Part shown: positions 1-10,927 of the stretch, piece after piece
Layout: each line of letters opens with the position of its first letter
How positions within the stretch are numbered: the first letter of the stretch is position 1
Assembly: GCA_008828725.1 (NCBI GenBank)
Contig: MEHQ01002749.1
Location: 79,455 to 143,454, forward strand
Direction: 5' to 3'
Origin: Saccharina japonica
Lineage: Eukaryota > Sar > Phaeophyceae > Laminariales > Laminariaceae
DNA: 64,000 bases
Translations under genes and position numbers: made by a program
The notes under the pieces: model-generated
Told to the model about the DNA's origin: nothing
Database searches by the model: none
The model's input: only the letters and a program-made list of their open reading frames with translations

Positions 1-87
1 GGAGGGAGGGTAGGAGCAACAGCGGCCAAAACGGGTATCACGTTCAGAGGGCTAACATAGGGGTTCAAGGGGTTCAGGTCACGGGGT

Positions 88-310
88 AGTGCTGGCAGGG
101 ACGATACGGGGGGGGGGGGGGGGGTGTACTCATGTCGTGCACGGCCGTAGTCATATGACCATAGACCCTCGCATCCCTACAATGCCGGGACGGAGTACGT
201 TGGGTTTTCACCAACGAGGTAGACATTGCTTGCACCAAGCGCGGGGGGGGGTACTCATTTGTTGCTTGCCTTAGTCATTTGACCATTGACCACGCATCCC
301 TTTCGNCCCC
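88..310 (+). repeat. R5 dispersed repeat (G-tract family)
   Basis: The copy opens with a G tract, followed by TCATGTCGTGCACGGCC, then a CCCTCGCATCCCTACAATG segment and a GGTTTTCACCAACGAGG segment. A second module (GTACTCATTTGTTGCTTGCC, then CATTTGACCATTGACCACGC) follows at 251-310. The same modules recur in both orientations at about 1138, 21380-21625, 22427, 23490, 23838, 24222, 27662, 43028, 46470-46945, 57345, 59958, 60220 and 63775. I saw no coding capacity. It is probably a non-autonomous transposon, but clear ends could not be fixed. Confidence 0.7.
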
Positions 311-1137
311 CCGGATTTTACTCCGTACCTGGCTCGTAGCTTTGATAACTTGCTATAAATGGGAGCCATCAGATCGTGACGACCCTGTGGTACACCTATG
401 TACGTACGTACACGTACTCGCGCGTACTTACGTGCATATCCACACGTACCGGTAAACTATAGAGATGAGGCAATCACCCATCGACCTCTTTTTTGGATAC
501 GTACGTATATATACGTAGTTTTTTTCCCGGGGGGGGGAGGGGGGGGCTTTGCTGCCAAGGGCAGATAAACTAGGCGAGCATAACCGCGGTTCAGAATTGG
601 CTGCACCTGCGTTTTTTTGTTTTTTTTTGTGAGAAAGTCGTACTTGAGATTAGTTCAGGACTTGTTTTTTGCAGGACGTATATACTCCTATTCGTATTAC
701 TCGGTACTCGGTACTCGTTTTTTTTTTCTTTTTTTTCTTTTTTTACTCCCTACAAAGTTGCCCCCCCTTCCCCCCCCGTCCCCCCACGTTTTATTCGAAC
801 GGGCTTACTCGGAATTCGTCAAGTGCGGGGTATTGTTTGCAGTGGCGGTGATTTTTTTTTTTTTTAAACTCCTGCAGAAGAACTGCAACCCACGCTTTTT
901 TGTTGTTGTTGCTGTTGTTGCTGTTGTTGTGGTTGAAAGAAAAAAATACTTGGAATCAGTGTAGTAGGGGTATTTTTGGCAGTGGTGGCGAGAGAGAGAG
1001 GGTCGGTTTTGGATGTGTCACGCCATCTGCTTGGTGTCTAGAAAGTGCGCGCGTAGAGAGAAAAGGCGATGTAGAGCGGGGAGAGGGGTGACAGAGAGAT
1101 AGGAATGGAGGTGTGGGGGGCGTAGAAGGGCGGGAGG

Positions 1138-1240
1138 AGTAGGGGGGGGGGTATACTCATGTCGTGCATGGCCGTAGTCGTATTACCACAGACCCTCGCA
1201 TCAATACAATGCCGGGACGGAGCTAACCGAGCGAGGAAGC
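1138..1240 (+). repeat. R5 repeat copy
   Basis: G tract, then ATACTCATGTCGTGCATGGC and the CCTCGCATCAATACAATGCC module. It matches the R5 copy near 88 except for a few substitutions. Confidence 0.65.
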
Positions 1241-2916
1241 GGCATAGCAGCAGTTGAAGCGGAGCTGAGCGTCGGGACACAGAGAAAAAGAAGAGCCGGC
1301 TCTACAATCCGGCAGGGGACAAGGGACACGGCGGAGGGCGCGAGTGGGAGGAGGCGGCAGATATCGGAGAAAGTACATGGAAGGGAGTATAAGTATAGTA
1401 CACCAGAACAGTGACACCTCGATGGGGAGTGTAGGCTACTTGCCCGTGGTGGTAGCCGAGATAGATCAGTCGCGTTTAGGTCGCCGGGGCAAGTACCGGG
1501 CGGGGGAGGGCTCGGAAAGAAGGGACACATACAACCCCGTGTATCCCAACCCGCGAAAGAGTTGTTCTCGCAGGTACACAAAGATAGAAGTTCTCAATAC
1601 TAGGTTCCGGTACCAGGTACTGCAGGCCCTATCAGGTGTTACGTCTGAAAGGCAGTAAGATGGTTCCATACAGTGATACTCTGGTAATGTTTGTGCCGGG
1701 CTGTCAGGAGTAAGCGCGGGCTGCCAAGAGTAGTGTACTAGAGGTGACGGAGCTCATAGCGGTATACTGACGGGAGACGACGCGAGCTCGAGAGCGGGCA
1801 GACTGCAGTACATAGTACTGAGCAACGAGAAAGACGGGACAAACGCTCGAATGTATCGTTATCGTAGAGAGCACTAGAGAGAACCGCCAGCATACTGGTT
1901 GTTGAATGTAACCGCGATGTACTACGTAGGGCGGGGGGTTAGATGGGGTGCTGAAATATGTTTAGCTACAAAGCGCGGCCTACTGAGAGCAGACATCCCA
2001 CTCGCGTAGAATTAGGGGAGGTGTATGCACGCGGGAAAGGGGGACACCGCAGCTCCTTCCCCCCCCTTTACCACGTGCTGCCATAAGGGTAGCCTTTTTC
2101 GGCCAAACACCAAATATTCTGACTGGCGGGAATCGCTGGGTTAAGGTCATTTTGTGTTCAACGCCGTTTTTCGATATATACCTAGGTGATGGGTTTCTTC
2201 ACCGGATTGCACTGTTGTCATGTTTCTCAAGATCAGGCTGTGAGTGGCCTACTGCAGATATAGAGGTCATCAACTGAGGAGTCTCAATACGCGGTATATA
2301 GGTGCGCCTGTATCGTAGCATTCATCATTTNGTAGAGAGCGGGAGATAGGGGCGTAGGAGCGGACGGGGAACGCTGGCTCATCTGCAGAAAGAGTTAGTC
2401 CTGGGCTGCGTTGTACACGCTTGATTGAGCAGCGAACGGCTTCTGACATCGTTGCTGTTGCTTGCTGCTTTTATTTCTCAACTCTTGTTTGGTTTGTTTC
2501 TGTTGAGCTGTTCGTGTGTTGGATAAGCTTGGCCGCTTCTTTTGTTTGCTGTTAGTTTTTGCAGAATGAAAATCGGCACATAAACATGATGTGTACGTAT
2601 GTATATGTAGCCGAGATGAAATAGCTGACCCCCCCCCGTGCGGTCAGATGCTTGGGGGACAATGGCTGAGGAGGTCATCTGCCGGCAAAACCGATTGGTT
2701 GGATGGTCGGTCGGGCAGTCGTTTGATTGGGTGACTGATCGGTTCGATTGGTCGGTTCCCGGGCTGTTGGGAAACTTTTGGGTTGTGTGCCTGGGAAATA
2801 GATAGAAGATGGAGATTTTGCAGATGATGCTGGTCCACGCACCGCAACCAAGGATAATATTCTACAATGCTAGGAGAATTAACCAAACGAAGGATTATAG
2901 TGACGCTGATGATGTC

Positions 2917-2917
2917 A

Positions 2918-3001
<84 letters not shown>

Positions 3002-3030
3002 GCGATAATGAGTTGATGATGATGATGCAG
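2917..3030 (+). repeat. (GAT)n microsatellite
   Basis: An almost pure GAT run of roughly 28 units, continuing as imperfect GATGATGAT to about 3030. A 79-codon open frame reads it as poly-Asp, but nothing else supports that frame being a gene. Confidence 0.9.
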
Positions 3031-3484
3031 GGTGATTCCCCGCCTTAACTACCGTCAGATCTACGGAGACCTATAAATATTAAAAAAAAAAAAACTACAG
3101 CTGGTGAGATCGAGGATTTGATCGAAACTCATCTTTGCAAGCTGAGTGGGATACTTCGATCGCGCGAACTAAAGTTTTTGAGGTGTACGGCCACTTTTAG
3201 TACAAGATCCAATATCCACGATAATGGAGGAACATTTTATCTTCTGATCCTGCACGATCTTGCATGGCAGATATCGCCAACGGACAAACGTACGTACAGT
3301 AGTAGCAACAACCTATGACCCACATCATTGTGAGCATCATCCCAGAGGGTCTCGGCAGCTGGAATGTGATGGTGGCGTAAAACCAACAGCACGGCAGTGG
3401 GTGCTCTTCTCCGTCGGCGTCATGCGACTCTCATCATGTGAATGGCACGTGCTACGGCAGCAGTATAGGTTCACCACGTTTTTT

Positions 3485-3736
3485 TTGTGAGAGTGGTCAC
3501 TTTTAGAGAGCTCTATACCTCTCGTCACCCAAAAAAAACTGTTTTTTTTGGAGGAAAACAAAAAAAAAAGTGATACTACCCGATAAACAATCCCACGGCC
3601 TGAGCATAACAAGATGGAATATTCTGCAACACAAGAATGAATTTGCGACGATTTTGGGTTAAAGAGCCCCGTCGTTCAGAAACCGTTTTAGCCAAAAAAA
3701 GGTATACCTCTGCCTCTATCGTACGTAGCACGCGTC
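3485..3736 (-). mobile_element. R1 TIR element, copy
   Basis: The copy runs from a GTGGTCACTT...GAGCTCTATACCTC segment through CAATCCCACGGCC and GGGTTAA(A)GAGCCC to the terminal CTCTATCG..TAGCACGCGTC. This end is the reverse complement of the R1 left TIR. The left TIR is not clear here, so the copy is probably truncated. Confidence 0.65.
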
Positions 3737-3830
3737 CAATGTTAGCTGCAGACACCTTATTGCTTACGGATATCGTCTGACGCATGCTACTCCACTCGTA
3801 CGGTAAAAAGAGGTGCACACCTGTTTTTTT

Positions 3831-4328
3831 GCTGAGGGTGTGGGGTCACACGTTAGGAGCATCATACGACCTCTCACCCAAAACACTTATGTTGGAGGGA
3901 ACAGACAAAAGTGCTATATATGCGAGTATATATACCCGATGAACAATACCGTGGCCTAAACTACTACTGTATACTATTACGTACTACAATGAAAAATGCC
4001 TGAAAAATATTGCAACTCAAGAATGAAAAACTGACCATTTTTAGAACTGGAGTCCCGTTTTGGGGACAAAGTACTTATAATTAGAGTGGTTTGTCCCCAA
4101 AACGGGACTGCACTCTTAAAAGGGTCCCACGTATTTGGGGACAAACTACTTGTAATTAGTGTGGGTTAGGCTTTTCAGACCCGGTCCAACGTATTTGGGG
4201 ACAAAGTACTTGGAATTCATTTGGATTAAGTTTTTCAGTTTTCTGAATGGGATAAGGGGCCCGATCATCCAGAATTTTTTTTCAGCCAAAAAATACTACG
4301 CGTATATACCTCTATTGTAAGCCCGCGT
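3831..4328 (-). mobile_element. R1 element with an amplified internal module
   Basis: Recognisable R1 blocks (TGAGGGTGTGG, CTCACCCAAAAC, ACCCGATGAACAATACC, GGGGCCCGATCATCCAGAA, a degraded CTCTATTGTAAGCCCGCGTC end) enclose about three tandem units of a module of roughly 70 bases. Each unit carries TTTGGGGACAAA.TACTTG.AATT, so the element is longer than the compact 254-bp copy at 56911. Confidence 0.65.
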
Positions 4329-4469
4329 CGTCGTCTAACGCCCACAACGACGTAAAAATATCGGGCACACCACGACGTGACTCGGACTTAGATGGTGGCG
4401 CGCAGCAGCGCAAAAACACCAGTGCCATTAGTTTCTGGAACTCGACAACACAACCAGCGCTGTTTTTTG

Positions 4470-4675
4470 TTTGTCGGTTCGGTTTCGGTTTCGGTTTCGG
4501 TTCGGTTCGGTTCGGTTCGGTTCGGTTCGGTTCGGTTCGGTTCGGTTCGGTTCGGTTCGGTTCGGTTCGGTTCGGTTCGGTTCGGTTCGGCTCGGTTCGG
4601 TTCGGTTCGGTTCGGTTCCGTTTGGTTCGGTTCGATTCATACCGAAACGGCCCCCGAACCGAACCGAACTGCATA
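4470..4675. repeat. (GGTTC)n pentanucleotide satellite
   Basis: About 30 units of GGTTC with a few substitutions, preceded by short GGTTTC units. It ends in an inverted CCGAACCGAACC block (about 4655-4668), and more CCGAACCGAACC lies at 4758 and 4800-4820. The unit contains no stop codon in any frame, so open frames run through it on both strands (FGSVR and EPNRT repeats). These are artefacts of the repeat. Confidence 0.9.
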
Positions 4676-5032
4676 ATTATCGCCGCATGCTATATAGGAG
4701 AGAGCTTTGACCGAAACGGCTGTAGAACCTGTTGCTTGTTCGTATCCGAGCCGGATCGGACCGAACCGAACCGTAGTGTATATGTTGTTAGTGGGGCCAT
4801 CCGAACCGAACCGATCCGAACAAAGAAACTCTTACACGTCACCTGGTACAAACACAATTAACAATTAACCGAGTAACAGCGGTTTGGTTCGGAACCGTGA
4901 CCACAATACCCCTGAAATTACAATTTATATCCAACATTGAACATTGCATAATATTCGGTCGAAAATCGGACTCGATGCAAGAGCTCGAACATAAGAGGCG
5001 CTGCCTGTTGGAATTATGCCGCCGTCCTGCAT

Positions 5033-5370
5033 CTACGTATCATATGGGCTACGATGACCCTCCAAAAAAAGGAGGGTCATAGCGTCATAGCCCTTGAGTC
5101 CTGCATCTCCCGTATGCGTACGAAATTTTGCAGCGCCAATTAATCCCGTTGTCCCAAGGTTGTCCTTGTATTTCCTACATATGCGGGCATGTTTTTTTCG
5201 ATTGCAGTAGACAGTAGACCCATTAGGGTCCGCCCCTCGCTCGAATAAAAAGCAGATCATCCCGGCATCACTGGCCATGGCGGCGAGCGTGGTGAGGGAT
5301 GTCCGTGGGAACCCATTGATGTTCGCTCCGGCCTCGAGCGCGGCTTTCACCAAGAGGTCAAAGTTTCAAA
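5033..5370 (-). pseudogene. Ankyrin-repeat fragment
   Basis: On the minus strand the sequence reads LLVKAALEAGANING, a short linker with TTLAAMASDAG, then FLFERGADPNG. This is the second helix and loop of one ankyrin repeat followed by most of the next; ankyrin repeats are protein-interaction modules. An in-frame TGA lies only a few codons upstream, in a local duplication of AAACTTTG. No start, no further repeats and no convincing acceptor were found, and the downstream 50 codons look non-coding. It could be one exon of a gene whose other exons I cannot see, but a decayed remnant is more likely. Confidence 0.5.
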
Positions 5371-5496
5371 GTTTCTCTCCCGCTCAGCCTTCAATAACTT
5401 TAGCTCGTTCGCCACAGAAGGCATACTACTGTAACTATCAAAACAAGAACGGCTCGTCGTCCACATACTGCGGAAGGGGAGAAGCTTGCTGAAGGT

Positions 5497-5497
<1 letters not shown>

Positions 5498-5531
<34 letters not shown>
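5498..5531. repeat. (CAG)n microsatellite
   Basis: About 11 CAG units, outside any gene I can support. Confidence 0.85.
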
Positions 5532-5533
<2 letters not shown>

Positions 5534-6227
5534 AGTCACAACGACAACAATCTACCGGGGGAATCAGAAGCATGTTCCCTGATATATAACGCCCTCTCGT
5601 CATGTTGGAACTCCTACTAAGATATTAGATTCCCCTAGTCTCCAACTTGAAACCGCCGCTGAATAATAGTGAAACCCAAAAGCTCAACACAAGATATCTT
5701 CCGCGCGCAGGTGTTTGTCTGCCGCGGTCCAAACAACCTTGCTGGCCGCTCGCACGTGCTTCTCAACCCTCTGGCCTGGATCGAACGTGCCGAATCACAC
5801 GCGGAACGCTGTCGCACCTGCTGATATCGACCTTTGGGGCACCTACAGCAGTAGCGCATATATATACGCTGCCAAAATAAGCAGGTATGTACTCGTACTC
5901 GTACGGTACCGGCTTACCGGCGTAAGCATTACCTACACTTCGTACGTACAATGATTCCACATCTGTCTTGTTCGTTGTGTTGCACTGGTATGCGATACGT
6001 AGGTTTTAGGGGCGTTGTGCAATGTATCGTAGCTGCAACTAAGAGTGTATCGGCGATTTTTCATGCTTTCCCGCCAACAAAGTAAGATCGTCGCGGTAGG
6101 CGCGGGGAGGGGTGGCACGTTCATGGAAGATTATCACGCTCACCCATTGCGAGTCGCTGACGCAATCCCAGTCGCGGGTCATCAGCAGAGTCACCGCTTC
6201 GTATACAGTCAGTATGGAGTACATAGT

Positions 6228-6426
6228 ACATGATACCTAACTAATAAGGAACAGGCTACGTATGACAGTAAGAAAGCCAGCCTGATATTTAGAGGAAAAT
6301 AAGAAATTTGGGAGTGGTTATCCTGAAATTAGTGTAAAAAAAAACACCCTCTCTCGAATAAGAAATCCAGCATGGACCAGGTTTCCTGTTTCTTATCATG
6401 TATACTCGTAGGTAGGTGCCCTGTAC
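6228..6426 (-). mobile_element. R2 MITE, copy
   Basis: Left end GATACCTAACTAATAAGGAA, right end CTGTTTCTTATC...GTAGGTGCCCTGTAC. The interior carries AAGAAAGCCAGCCTGA, TAAGAAATTTGGGAG and CACCCTCTCTCGAATAAGAA, the same blocks in reverse order as in the copies at 37814, 38835, 40562 and 54457. Confidence 0.75.
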
Positions 6427-6799
6427 GACTGTACGAGTATACATCTACAGCAGTATGTATACGAACTCGCATGATATACGTACGTGCGTACGCTGCCTCT
6501 TGTCCTTTTCCCTGAGACACCGGTGGTATTGCTGTACCTGGTATAAGTACGTTGTATACACAGCTCGACAAACACGCCTTTGGATGTACATTATTTGACT
6601 TTTTCGTGCAGTAATCCTGTCGACGACTTAGGATAGATCTTCCAGCGGTTTTCCGGGAAATTTCGACTCACTGATAGTATCAGGAGGAATTTCGTGGTCC
6701 TCAGTCCGGAATGTTCTCGCAATTTTCTCGCTAGATGCAAAAGCGGCGCAGCCGCGTTTTCCACCCGTTTCTGGCCCGTTTCTGGCCCGGGTCGGTGTC

Positions 6800-6845
6800 A
6801 GGGTTATGGTTAGGGTTAGGGTTAGGGCTAGGGGTTGGGTTGGGT
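6800..6845 (+). repeat. Telomere-type TTAGGG tract
   Basis: Three to four TTAGGG units plus degenerate neighbours in GC-rich sequence. An inverted CCCTAA tract lies about 230 bases further on, at 7069-7092. Confidence 0.8.
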
Positions 6846-6954
6846 CTACGCCCGTGCCTCGATTCCCAGCTCCAGAATCGTAATATTCATCCCGACCCCT
6901 GGAAGATTTATCCTAAGTCGTTGTCACGGGCACTCTTTTCGTGGCAAGTGTCGG

Positions 6955-7110
6955 ACAAGTGTCGCGGCACGGCAGCGTCCGTGGCGTCTCGCGGCATGTC
7001 GCGGCATGCAGCGACACCCCACGACGTGTCGCGGCGAGTGTCGCGGGGAGTGTCGCGGCGAGTGTCGCCAACCCTAACCCTAACCCTAACCCTGCGTGTC
7101 GCGGCATGTC
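6955..7110. repeat. GTCGCGG-rich short repeats with a CCCTAA tract
   Basis: Irregular repeats of GTGTCGCGGC and CGCGGCATGTCGCGG, interrupted at 7069-7092 by about four CCCTAA units. No coding signal was seen. Confidence 0.75.
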
Positions 7111-7194
7111 AAAACTACTGTCTATATAGCATAGCATTAAGAGGGGTTGCTCTGCATGCGGTCCCAGTGACACTTCTTCGAGATAGGTAGACCC

Positions 7195-7665
7195 ACTCCG
7201 CCTCCTGGCGATTCCATTCAAGGAAAAAATCTACGGAATGAGGCCATCCTTTTGGTTCGCGCACGGGGCGTGTCGGCTGGGCGGGGCGCGGGTCGGGGCG
7301 TAGCCCCGACCCACTCCCCGCCGCCCCGCCTGTCGGTGAAGTTTAGTGGTATACTGTAGCGCTCATTCAATCCGCAATCAATCGTATGATACGAGAACTC
7401 TACGTACGTACTGCTGCTGCTACTAAAATCGTGAATCATAGACTCGGACTCACCCATGGCATGGGCCATGGACCATCGAGACGAGACCAGGGCGATTGAT
7501 GTTGTGCTTCTCATCACACACACGAACGACCGTCTGACCCACTCGCTTCTTGGCGATTCCGTTCAAAAAATATTCCACGGACACGCATACACGGAGTTGC
7601 CAGTAGCTGGGCGAGGCACGGGTCGGGGCTGTGCCCCGACCCGCTCCCCGCCGCCTCGCCTGTTA
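7195..7665. repeat. Two-copy repeat with GC-rich hairpin
   Basis: Two diverged copies (about 7195-7345 and 7535-7665). Each starts ACCCACTC..CCT.TTGGCGATTCC-like and ends in a strong hairpin, GGTCGGGGC-(3 to 4 bases)-GCCCCGACC, followed by CCCCGCCGCC. The spacer between them is about 190 bases. Confidence 0.7.
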
Positions 7666-8284
7666 AGTGTTGTAGCTTGTAGCTATGCCTGGTATTCATC
7701 ATGTCCAGCTTTTGTACATAGTACGTGGGTCATACGTTCCGGTATGGGAAGTAGTAGCATTTTACTGCTGTAGGCTGTAGGCCCTCGGCCCTGGTCGCGC
7801 ACGAAACAAGTTAAAATTGACGCAAAAAGAGCTGAGCCCAATAAAACAACTCAGATGAAAAATGGAATTCGCCGAGATTAAGCGACATATTATTCGAGTG
7901 CCGGTTGAAACGTTAGAGCCACACTCTATGTATCAGATCAAATATCGAATTGATGGTTGATTGGCGACATATCCATTTATTGGTTGAACTTGGATTAAGT
8001 AGAATTTTTTGGGGGAGGGGATTGCAGAAAATCGATGGGATTAGACGTCAAAACACTGTTGAAAAACAGGGGATTTGGGGATATAAATTTGATTGACACG
8101 ACAGCACCCAGTGATAAATCACTGGGAACTGCAGTAGTGTTACCGTTATCTTTGTGCCCCCTTGGGGACATCTAGGCGACCGAATTTTTGGGGCGCGTCT
8201 GAAGCCCTCTGTTGGCCTGGCCCTTGTTCGTGCCTACGTGCCCCTTTCACTCCTTTGCGGGTAGGAGGTGCGTGCGGCGATTAG

Positions 8285-8510
8285 TCAGCGGTGGTGCATA
8301 TACGCCTAAATAAACCACCTGTATACGCCTTAAATACACCACCGGTGGTGTATGTTACTACAGTAGTAATAAATACACCACCGGTATTACACCACCGGTG
8401 GTGTATTTAGTAACATACACCACCGGTGGTGTATTCAAGGCGTATATAGGTGTATGTTACTAAACACACCACCGGTATTGCACCACCGGTGATGTATTTA
8501 GCATTACCTT
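8285..8510. repeat. Cluster of ACCACCGGTGGT palindromes
   Basis: At least six copies of the self-complementary core CACCACCGGTGGTG or its half-site. They are separated by AAATACACC and GTATTTAG segments that are themselves in inverted order, so the stretch can fold into several alternative hairpins. Confidence 0.75.
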
Positions 8511-8769
8511 TCGTATAGTATACTTCGAAGTATACCGGTAAGCACTGCTTTTAGTTTCGGGGGCGTTCAATCAAGGGATCAAACCGCAGTCTCCTATTGC
8601 AAACGCACGAACACCAGTATTTTGTTTGCCGCAGTTTGTTTACATCTGACGTACTGGTGTAGTGCAGACAGTGCCCATACGTACATAGGTGCGACACTAA
8701 TATGGCCTCGCCTGTCCTGCCGCGGGTGGTGGTGCCACACCCCTGTCACGAGTTTAGGCAGGTCCTATT

Positions 8770-9160
8770 ATGTGATGTGATATTATATGATATGATAGGA
8801 TAGGATATGCTATGGTATACTATGCTATGATATGACATGACATGACATGGTGTGATATTACATGATATGATATGATTTGATTTGATATGATATGATATGA
8901 TATGATATGGTATGGTATGATATGATATGATATGACATGGTATGATATGACATGATATGCTATGACACGATGCGATATGATATTATATGATATCATATCA
9001 TATGGTATGGTATTGTATGGTATGATAAGATGTGAGATGACATGACATGACATGACATGGCATGACATGTGGTGTCATGTTTATGGTACGATATGATATG
9101 ACATGCTATGACATGCTATGATACGATATGGTATGATATGATATGATATGACACCTGGCA
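8770..9160. repeat. (ATATG)n pentanucleotide satellite
   Basis: About 390 bases of imperfect TATGA/CATGA units of period 5. The open minus-strand frame across it is a repeat artefact. Confidence 0.9.
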
Positions 9161-10794
9161 CACAACGGTCAGATCACGATCTACTGTATATAGTAGATCA
9201 TCCAAATCCTAAGCATGATTGCCGTTATGACATTCCCTGCAAGAGCCGCATAATATAAACACATACAGAGATCCCACCGGGGGCAAACACGTGTGTTCTC
9301 AAAAATACCTGTGTCAGAAAATATCCCTCCCCGCAAACGTGATGTTGGATAGTTAGTGCAGATCTGGTGCAGATCATATATATCAACATGGGGTCTCTTA
9401 TCGTCCCCGAAATATCTACGTAACAGATACCAGGTAATTCTATGGGGAAGGGACAGGGTCTCACCTGTCCAACGTGTGCAAGATTTTTGCTTGCGGTTCG
9501 CACCAAAGCCTCGACTGGAAGTTTGTTCTGTTTTGGAACGAAGGCCTCGGCCAACTTTTCTCCACAACAAGCAAAACATTAGGCTTTCCCATTAACGACG
9601 CAAGCCCGCGCAGTATATATAGGCGCAAAAAAAAGGGATGCTCTTACGAATATGTCCATGATCATACCTGGTATATATAGCATGGCACGCCCACGCGCTG
9701 CGACTCGCTACGTATTGAACCCCAGTCGGGCCGTCTTTATTTAGTGTTGCCGCTTCGCAGCTAGCTGCACAGCAGTGTAGTTCCTTTTGTTTTTCTGGGA
9801 TATCGCGTTCGAAAATAGCACTTTCAGGGCACTACTGTACATATCCGACACAATTATAGCTTGTGCCACATGGAGCTGTGCCCATAGCGCCTCGCCTCCA
9901 TACCTCCGGAGCATGAATGGGTCGGGGATATAGACGAGCCTGTTCTTACTTTGATACGTATATGCCAGTCTATACTTTGTTGACGGAATATTGAGACATC
10001 ATGCGTGGCAGCAGCGCTTGCTTTCTCCAAGTGTGGACTGCAAGTTTTCGCAGATACTGCCTGCCTCCAACCACCAAAAGCAAGCTTTGACTCGTCTCTC
10101 AGAACGTCCCCTTTTTCCCTCTCGCGGTTTGTGTTTCTGTGCGCATTCAACGCTTTTTTGCACGCTTGTGTTGCGAAAACAGGTCTACCTCCCCGCCAAG
10201 AGCCGTGGTTTGCATACGTGCTCCGTGTGATAACCGGGGCGATGCTATTTATTTTTGGATGACGGAAACGGCGTCGACGCAAAGCGAAGAGTCGAAAGGA
10301 GAGGGAGACACGGTACGCCTTGTCGCGAAAACAAGCACAGCATTATCGGCGGTTTCAGTACACTAACGTTAATAATGCGCCAACCAGTGACAAACGCGCG
10401 CCCATAGGCTTGGGGGTATGTGTGCACTACTGCTGTAGATTGTGCACGCTGCCGTATGAATACAATATTTGGAGGGCGCTTTTAACACAGCGGAATACCT
10501 CTCCGCTTGCCGGAATACCTCTCCGCTTCCTTATGACTGGTGACAACCGAGAGGCAACCGTTTTCTGCCCACCTTATTACAGAGGCAACCAACATGCTTC
10601 TTTTCAGGCGCGGGGGGGGGAAATACAACCTATGTTTGGCTTCTTCAACTATCGCATTCCTCAACGGTATTGTACTTTCCCATACCCTACCTTCCGTATA
10701 GTATTTTTTCAACGGCTATCCTTGTCAAACGTACCCTTTGTCAACCGTAGCAGGAGCAATAACATGGGGCGACGCGTTTAAGTGAGCAGAGGAG
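9160..10794. other. Stretch upstream of gene A, no supported gene
   Basis: Overlapping short open frames on both strands show no recognisable domain. The last few hundred bases before 10795 are a candidate promoter and 5' untranslated region for gene A. I see no clear core promoter motif. Confidence 0.4.
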
Positions 10795-10852
10795 ATGGCG
10801 GAGGTTCACCGCGGAGCAAATGGCGGCGATGAAGAAGGAAGAAGACCTGCCG
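10795..10852 (+). CDS. Gene A exon 1 (start)
   Basis: The ATG lies in an AGGAG-ATG-GCG context and the exon ends at CTGCCG|GTGAGT. It gives 19 codons plus one base (MAEVHRGANGGDEEGRRPA). Phase decides the start. From 10795 the exon leaves one base, exactly what exon 2 needs (G+CG, Ala). The nearer ATG at 10820 would leave none. Confidence 0.55.
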
Positions 10853-10889
10853 GTGAGTTCTGCTGGCGTCGGGACAGGGAGAGGCAGCC

Positions 10890-10927
<38 letters not shown>

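Larger units (their letters stand above)
1..2810. other. Gene-free repeat-rich stretch
   Basis: I see no supportable gene here. The open frames are short, overlap on both strands and lack recognisable domains. The stretch holds two R5 repeat copies (about 88-310 and 1138-1240), several poly-G and poly-T tracts, CGTACGTA-type simple sequence near 400-440 and two single unknown bases (306 and 2331). Most of 1240-2400 looks like unique sequence of unknown role. Confidence 0.6.

Noticed and set aside
4312..4710. Four overlapping open frames with EPNRT or FGSVR repeats
   Set aside because: The GGTTC unit has no stop in any frame, so these frames are produced by the satellite.
6800..7095. Chromosome-end or fusion point from TTAGGG/CCCTAA tracts
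   Set aside because: Only three to four units each, and the clearest tract (14445) belongs to a dispersed repeat. Nothing suggests a terminus.
8820..9068. Open frame rich in Ser/His/Ile/Tyr on the minus strand
   Set aside because: It lies wholly in the ATATG satellite.
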